From Filimonas zeae (GTDB taxonomy: Bacteria > Bacteroidota > Bacteroidia > Chitinophagales > Chitinophagaceae): a stretch of DNA of 64,000 bases. Location: assembly GCF_014641615.1 (NCBI RefSeq), contig NZ_BMIB01000009.1, positions 1 to 64,000 of the forward strand. The letters run 5' to 3'. The notes under the pieces are model-generated. The model searched no databases. It had not been told where the DNA came from and was given only the letters and a program-made list of their open reading frames with translations. How positions within the stretch are numbered: position 1 is the first letter of the stretch; each line of letters begins with the position of its first letter. Positions 60,661 to 64,000 of this stretch are shown here, one piece after another. The position numbers were made by a program, and so were the translations under genes.

Positions 60661-60697
60661 CCATACTATAATTATTCACTCGTAAAAACCAATCTAT

Positions 60698-61123
60698 ATG
60701 TCACAGAAAAGCGAAGAAATAAAAATACAACTGAACAGCCTGTTCAGCCGTGCCGTACCCGAATCTGCCACCTATCAGACGGTATACGCCACCTATCTGC
60801 AAACCAAAAACTATATCATTTTTCAGAAGCAGATTGTACACAACTATATTGTTGGCTTCCGCCCTTCACAGAAGGATATGGTTATACTGGAAATAAACAG
60901 CGACCTTGAGCAACTGGATGCTCCGCAGTTTATTACGCAGAGCAATAAGCAGTCTGTAAAAAAAGACTTTCAGCAACGCTACGTAATACAGGCAGAGAAC
61001 CTGCCCAAATATAAACTTACCGTAATGCCATCCGTACCCAAAATGTTAACCGCGGCCTACATGCTGCCGGTAGAACAGAAGCAGGAAGCCGCGGCTTTTA
61101 CTGAGTTTATGAAATCCATGTAA
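60698..61123 (+). CDS. Hypothetical protein
   Basis: A 141-residue cytoplasmic-looking protein: EEIKIQLNSLFSRAVPESATYQTVYATYLQTKNYIIFQKQIVHNYIVGFRPSQKDMVILEINSDLEQLDAPQFITQSNKQSVKKDFQQRYVIQAENLPKYKLTVMP. Alternates beta strands and helices, no signal or membrane segment. Third gene of the DUF1266 run (38-bp gap), followed by a terminator. Not recognised. Confidence 0.65.
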   Translation: MSQKSEEIKIQLNSLFSRAVPESATYQTVYATYLQTKNYIIFQKQIVHNYIVGFRPSQKDMVILEINSDLEQLDAPQFITQSNKQSVKKDFQQRYVIQAENLPKYKLTVMPSVPKMLTAAYMLPVEQKQEAAAFTEFMKSM

Positions 61124-61200
61124 TTCTTAACCATAACCCCTTTTCGCTTAGGTATCTGTTGGTAGAAATACCAAATGCAGGAAACAGAACATGAGCCGAT

Positions 61201-61239
61201 AAACAACACTGCTGCCCTTGTGGTGGCAGTGTTTGTTTT
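61201..61239 (+). terminator. Terminator after the DUF1266 operon
   Basis: AACACTGC / GCAGTGTT around a 13-base loop, continued by TTGTTTTA, 78 bp past the stop. Confidence 0.75.
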
Positions 61240-61291
61240 ATATCATGTAAGTTGCTGAGGCCAGGTTATTGCCATTGATAATTGGTGACAT

Positions 61292-61675
61292 TTACAATAC
61301 CTGCTGTGCAAAAAGCCTTTCCAGCATAAGCTCAGGCTGACTACAAAAACCCGGATGCACCTTAGAGCTTTGTAAAACTGTACTTCTGGTTGCCGTAAGC
61401 CAGCGGAAGCGCTCTGCTATAGTAAACTTGCCAATAGTGCCGCTACCTGGTGCTCCCGCGCAGATGCGCTCAAACGCCTGTAAATAAGTCTGCAATTCCG
61501 CAATGTCTAACTGCGGACAAAGCGCCAGCAACCGCTGTTCGTCCAGCCTGTACAGCACCTTTAAAAACCGCTGTCTGGCGCACAATAATACCACGCCCAC
61601 ATTCATAAATTCTTCACGCTCCACCCTGGGCACCACGCGAAGAATGGCATACTCATATAAGTGCTTTTCTTGCAT
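61292..61675 (-). CDS. DUF3037 domain-containing protein
   Basis: A 127-residue protein beginning QEKHLYEYAILRVVPRVEREEFMNVGVVLLCARQRFLKVLYRLDEQRLLALCPQLDIAELQTYLQAFERICAG, the typical DUF3037 pattern. Its function is unknown. It overlaps the HipA-family gene by 23 bp on the same strand, so the two are translationally coupled. This pair recurs in many genomes and suggests a single functional unit. Confidence 0.85.
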   Translation of the reverse strand: MQEKHLYEYAILRVVPRVEREEFMNVGVVLLCARQRFLKVLYRLDEQRLLALCPQLDIAELQTYLQAFERICAGAPGSGTIGKFTIAERFRWLTATRSTVLQSSKVHPGFCSQPELMLERLFAQQVL

Positions 61676-62453
61676 CCTGTGCTGCTTTTACTAAGTTGGC
61701 CGTATGGGCTAAACGTGTGATTAAAAAGTGTGTATACGCTTCGCGGTGTGCCGCTGCTGTTTCAAAAGGAGATTCGGTGGTTGTAAGCCACTCATCCGGT
61801 ATCAGCGCTGTGATGGTGCGGATACGGTCCTCAGTAAGCACCTGTTTAAAAGCAGCATCAACCGTCTCCAGTTCTGAGGCCTGTGCCAGCAGCACATGGT
61901 CTTTCACCAGCGTAAAAGGCCGTGTAGCCTGCTCTTCCCAGTTCTGCCACGAATGGTGGAAGTACAAACACGCCCCATGATCTATCAGCCACAACTCTTT
62001 ATGCCAAAGCAGCATATTGGTATTACGTGCCGTACGGTCTACGTTCATCAGCAAACAATCCAGCCACACAATCTGCGATGCCAGCAGTGCAGGAACCATT
62101 GTTACCGTTGGGTCAAACGTAATAGAACCCTGCAGGTAATGCACCGCCAGATTTAACCCCTCGCTGGCCTTCAGCAAGTCTTGTATTTCCTCGTCGCCTT
62201 CTGTACGGCCAAATGCCTCATCCAGCGTGGCAAATACAATCTCCGGCATCTTCAGCCCCAGCAAACGGGCTATCTCCCCGCCAATCAGTTCCGCAATCAG
62301 CGCTTTTAAGCCCTGGCCCGCACCCCGGAACTTGAGTACATAGGTAAAGTCATCATCCGCCTCAGCAAGGGCCGGCATAGAGCCGCCTTCCCGCAGGGGA
62401 GTGATGTAGCGCATCACACTTACGGTTCTGAGTTGTGGTTGGTAATCGCTCAT
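61653..62453 (-). CDS. HipA-family kinase
   Basis: A 266-residue HipA-like kinase, shorter than toxin HipA (about 440). Kinase signs are YVLKFRGAGQGLKALIAELIGGEIARLLGLKMPEIVFATLD (nucleotide-binding lysine region), the catalytic-loop-like WLDCLLMNVDRTARNTNMLL (Asp and Asn) and the metal-binding LIDHGACLYF. The open frame continues 37 codons further, through the inverted repeat at 62485-62523, but the ATG at 62453 is preferred. Paired with DUF3037; toxin or regulatory activity is unproven. Confidence 0.78.
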   Translation of the reverse strand: MSDYQPQLRTVSVMRYITPLREGGSMPALAEADDDFTYVLKFRGAGQGLKALIAELIGGEIARLLGLKMPEIVFATLDEAFGRTEGDEEIQDLLKASEGLNLAVHYLQGSITFDPTVTMVPALLASQIVWLDCLLMNVDRTARNTNMLLWHKELWLIDHGACLYFHHSWQNWEEQATRPFTLVKDHVLLAQASELETVDAAFKQVLTEDRIRTITALIPDEWLTTTESPFETAAAHREAYTHFLITRLAHTANLVKAAQDARKALI

Positions 62454-62484
62454 GCCCGCAAAAATAGGATATCCGGTGGTGTTT

Positions 62485-62523
62485 AAGCCGTGAACATCTG
62501 CCTGGAAGTTATGTTCACGGCTT
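62485..62523. promoter_or_regulatory. 13-bp perfect inverted repeat upstream of the HipA-family gene
   Basis: AAGCCGTGAACAT and ATGTTCACGGCTT are exact reverse complements with a 13-base spacer, 32 bp upstream of the chosen start. It could be an operator for a HipB-like regulator (none is adjacent) or a structured leader. The nearby GGATATCC (62467-62474) differs from the classic HipB site. Confidence 0.6.
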
Positions 62524-62595
62524 CCTGTAAATTCATGGGATACTGTTGACAGGAATGTTTTCACCCGTTTTCTGCTGATGACTTTCAGGTTTATT

Positions 62596-62603
62596 TACTT
62601 TTG
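62596..62603 (+). promoter_or_regulatory. -7 box of the ywbE-like gene
   Basis: TACTTTTG matches TAnnTTTG, 32 bp before the ATG at 62635. Confidence 0.5.
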
Positions 62604-62634
62604 CCTGTTTCTTCTTCAGAATAAACCTGTTAAT

Positions 62635-62847
62635 ATGGACGGTCAGTACAGAAAAGATATTTACCCGGGATTGGAAGTGGCTATTATTCTCAAAAAGGAC
62701 CAGCGCAGCGGTAAAAGAACCTATGGTGTGGTGAAAGACCTGCTAACTTCTGCAGCTTATCATACCCGTGGTATCAAAGTACGTTTGGAAGATGACCAGG
62801 TAGGAAGGGTAATAGAAATTGACCCCATATTACCGGACGAGGATTAA
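62635..62847 (+). CDS. YwbE family protein
   Basis: A 70-residue protein beginning MDGQYRKDIYPGLEVAIILKKDQRSGKRTYGVVKDLLTSAAYHTRGIKVRLEDDQVGRVIEIDP, matching the small YwbE family of unknown function. The frame is open to 62578, but the -7 box at 62596 and the family start favour 62635. It stands alone between the divergent HipA-family gene and araA. Confidence 0.88.
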   Translation: MDGQYRKDIYPGLEVAIILKKDQRSGKRTYGVVKDLLTSAAYHTRGIKVRLEDDQVGRVIEIDPILPDED

Positions 62848-62976
62848 TTATGCCGCACAGGTTGCATCATGTTTCTGCTATTGTCAAACAGATAAGCAGA
62901 GGTTCTTCCTGAAAGCAGCATATTGCGTGTGGATGTTTTTAGTGTAAAGCACAAAAAAGTAGATGCTTATAAACGA

Positions 62977-63011
62977 AAAGAGGATATAGCCGTTGCCGGT
63001 ATATCCTCTTT
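62977..63011 (-). terminator. Terminator after araA
   Basis: AAAGAGGATATA / TATATCCTCTTT with an 11-base loop, 23 bp after the araA stop on the minus strand, followed by a T-rich stretch in that direction. Confidence 0.85.
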
Positions 63012-63033
63012 CTGCTTTGTAAAAGCGTTACTA

Positions 63034-64000
63034 TTATCCTTTCACCTGGTAGTAAACCTCGCTCCAACGCAGTTCGTTTTTGAACTGAGACAGCTTGGTA
63101 TCTTTACCAATGAGTGTAAATTCAATGTTTGCGATATCTGCAAAGTCTTCCAGATTTTCTGAAGTCAGGTTCTGGCTGTAACCGGTGTGGTGTGCACCAC
63201 CTGCCAGTATCCATGCTGCCAGACCGGTTTTCATATCCGGATAAGGCTTCCAGAAGGCACGTGCAACAGGCAGTTTAGGCAGTTCCTGTGCAGGCTTAAC
63301 AGCTTCTACCTCATTCACCAGCAGGCGGAAACGGTTGCCCATATCAATCAGTGAAGCGTTCAGAGCAGGGCCCGCAGCAGAGTTAAACACCAAACGTACC
63401 GGATCTGCTTTACCGCCAATACCCAGCGGGTGAATTTCACAAGACGCCTGACCATCTGCAATAGATTCACAGATTTCCAGCATGTGTGAACCCAGTACCA
63501 TTGGGTTAGCCGGATCGAAATGGTAGGTATAATCTTCCATGAAGGAGTTACCACCTTTCAAACCATGACCCATTACTTTCATGGCGCGTACCAGTGCTAC
63601 TGTTTTCCAGTCGCCTTCACCGGCAAAGCCATAACCAGCACCCATCAGACGCTGTGCAGCAATACCTGGCAGCTGTATCATGCCATGCAGGTCTTCAAAT
63701 GTATCTGTGAAACCTTTAAAGTTGCCGTCTTCCAGGAATGCTTTCAGCCCCAGCTCAATACGGGCTGCATCTTTCAGGGACTGACGCTGTGCGCCGTCTT
63801 TGGTAATAGAAGAAGCCAGTTTGTATTTGCCTTCGTATTCCTGGATCAGTTTATCCACTTCAGCATCGCTGATAGCGTCTACCACCTTCACCAGATCGCC
63901 AATGCCATAGGTGTTAACAGAGAAACCGAATTTGTATTCTGCTTCTACTTTGTCTCCGTCCGTTACGGCTACAAAACGCATGTTGTCGCCAAAGCGTACA
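63034..64000 (-). CDS. araA: L-arabinose isomerase (3' part, cut by window edge)
   Basis: The C-terminal about two thirds of L-arabinose isomerase, which converts arabinose to ribulose. The reading continues through the window edge (VRFGDNMRFVAVTDGDKVEAEYKFGF). Segments include DLHGMIQLPGIAAQRLMGAGYGFAGEGDWKTVALVRAMKVMGHGLKGGNSFMEDYTYHFDPANPMVLGSHMLEICESI, matching the enzyme, with the metal-binding residues of its C-terminal half (the 'HMLE' Glu and the 'GGAHHTGYS' His). The internal ATG at 63981 is not the true start. Operon partners lie outside the window. Confidence 0.93.
   Translation of the reverse strand, partial: VRFGDNMRFVAVTDGDKVEAEYKFGFSVNTYGIGDLVKVVDAISDAEVDKLIQEYEGKYKLASSITKDGAQRQSLKDAARIELGLKAFLEDGNFKGFTDTFEDLHGMIQLPGIAAQRLMGAGYGFAGEGDWKTVALVRAMKVMGHGLKGGNSFMEDYTYHFDPANPMVLGSHMLEICESIADGQASCEIHPLGIGGKADPVRLVFNSAAGPALNASLIDMGNRFRLLVNEVEAVKPAQELPKLPVARAFWKPYPDMKTGLAAWILAGGAHHTGYSQNLTSENLEDFADIANIEFTLIGKDTKLSQFKNELRWSEVYYQVKG

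Noticed and set aside
62464..62474. Classic HipB operator near the HipA-family gene
   Set aside because: GGATATCC is present but does not match TATCCN8GGATA spacing.
1..64000. tRNA, rRNA or insertion-sequence genes
   Set aside because: No tRNA cloverleaf with a CCA-like acceptor, no rRNA-like stretch, and no transposase or terminal inverted repeats were recognised by eye.

Overview
The window looks like a chromosomal segment of a Bacteroidota bacterium, most likely family Chitinophagaceae. This rests on a SusC/SusD/DUF1735 operon, Bacteroidota-type -7 boxes (TAnnTTTG) upstream of many genes, ECF sigma factors paired with large membrane-anchored partners, an Rhs core of the type seen in this family, and many SPII lipoproteins. 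It carries about 60 protein genes. I saw no rRNA, tRNA, CRISPR array or insertion sequence.

Layout. 1-3460: a degenerate tandem repeat, a Crp/Fnr-type regulator divergent from an isochorismatase-pirin pair with two palindromic operator candidates between them, then an array of about 22 units of 21 bp. 3460-8700: an AT-richer accessory island made of eroded Rhs/polymorphic-toxin pieces, lipoproteins and small putative immunity genes, with one frameshift and one in-frame stop. 8700-25600: core metabolism and envelope genes (Gfo/Idh/MocA oxidoreductase, gcvP, a universal stress protein, a histidine kinase with a response regulator fused to a Crp-like module, a Kef-type antiporter, MFS, deoxynucleoside kinase, folK, sppA, an ABC-2 permease). 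25600-29620: an ECF sigma factor operon with an anti-sigma/beta-barrel fusion, an LVIVD lipoprotein and a small barrel protein. 29590-46400: queG, a flavin reductase, ychF, a nucleoside-recognition (SpmA/SpmB-like) membrane protein, a GH92 mannosidase, a DUF4353 lipoprotein, RMD1, DUF4253, an L,D-transpeptidase-like YkuD_2 protein and topB.

46400-54300: an SDR and AraC-type regulator, then susC-susD-DUF1735, a glycan-uptake operon. 54300-64000: an Hpt-like protein, DoxX, a polysaccharide-lyase-like lipoprotein, a LytTR/LytS two-component pair followed by three 21-bp-phased direct repeats and a DUF1266 operon, a HipA-family kinase/DUF3037 pair behind a 13-bp inverted repeat, YwbE, and the 3' part of araA cut by the window edge.

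The most unusual parts are the toxin/immunity graveyard (5.9-8.7 kb), the 21-bp array (2.8-3.26 kb) and the phased repeats beside the LytTR system (59.16-59.22 kb). No wholly new multi-gene system is proven by the sequence alone. Product names come from reading the translations; no database search was run.
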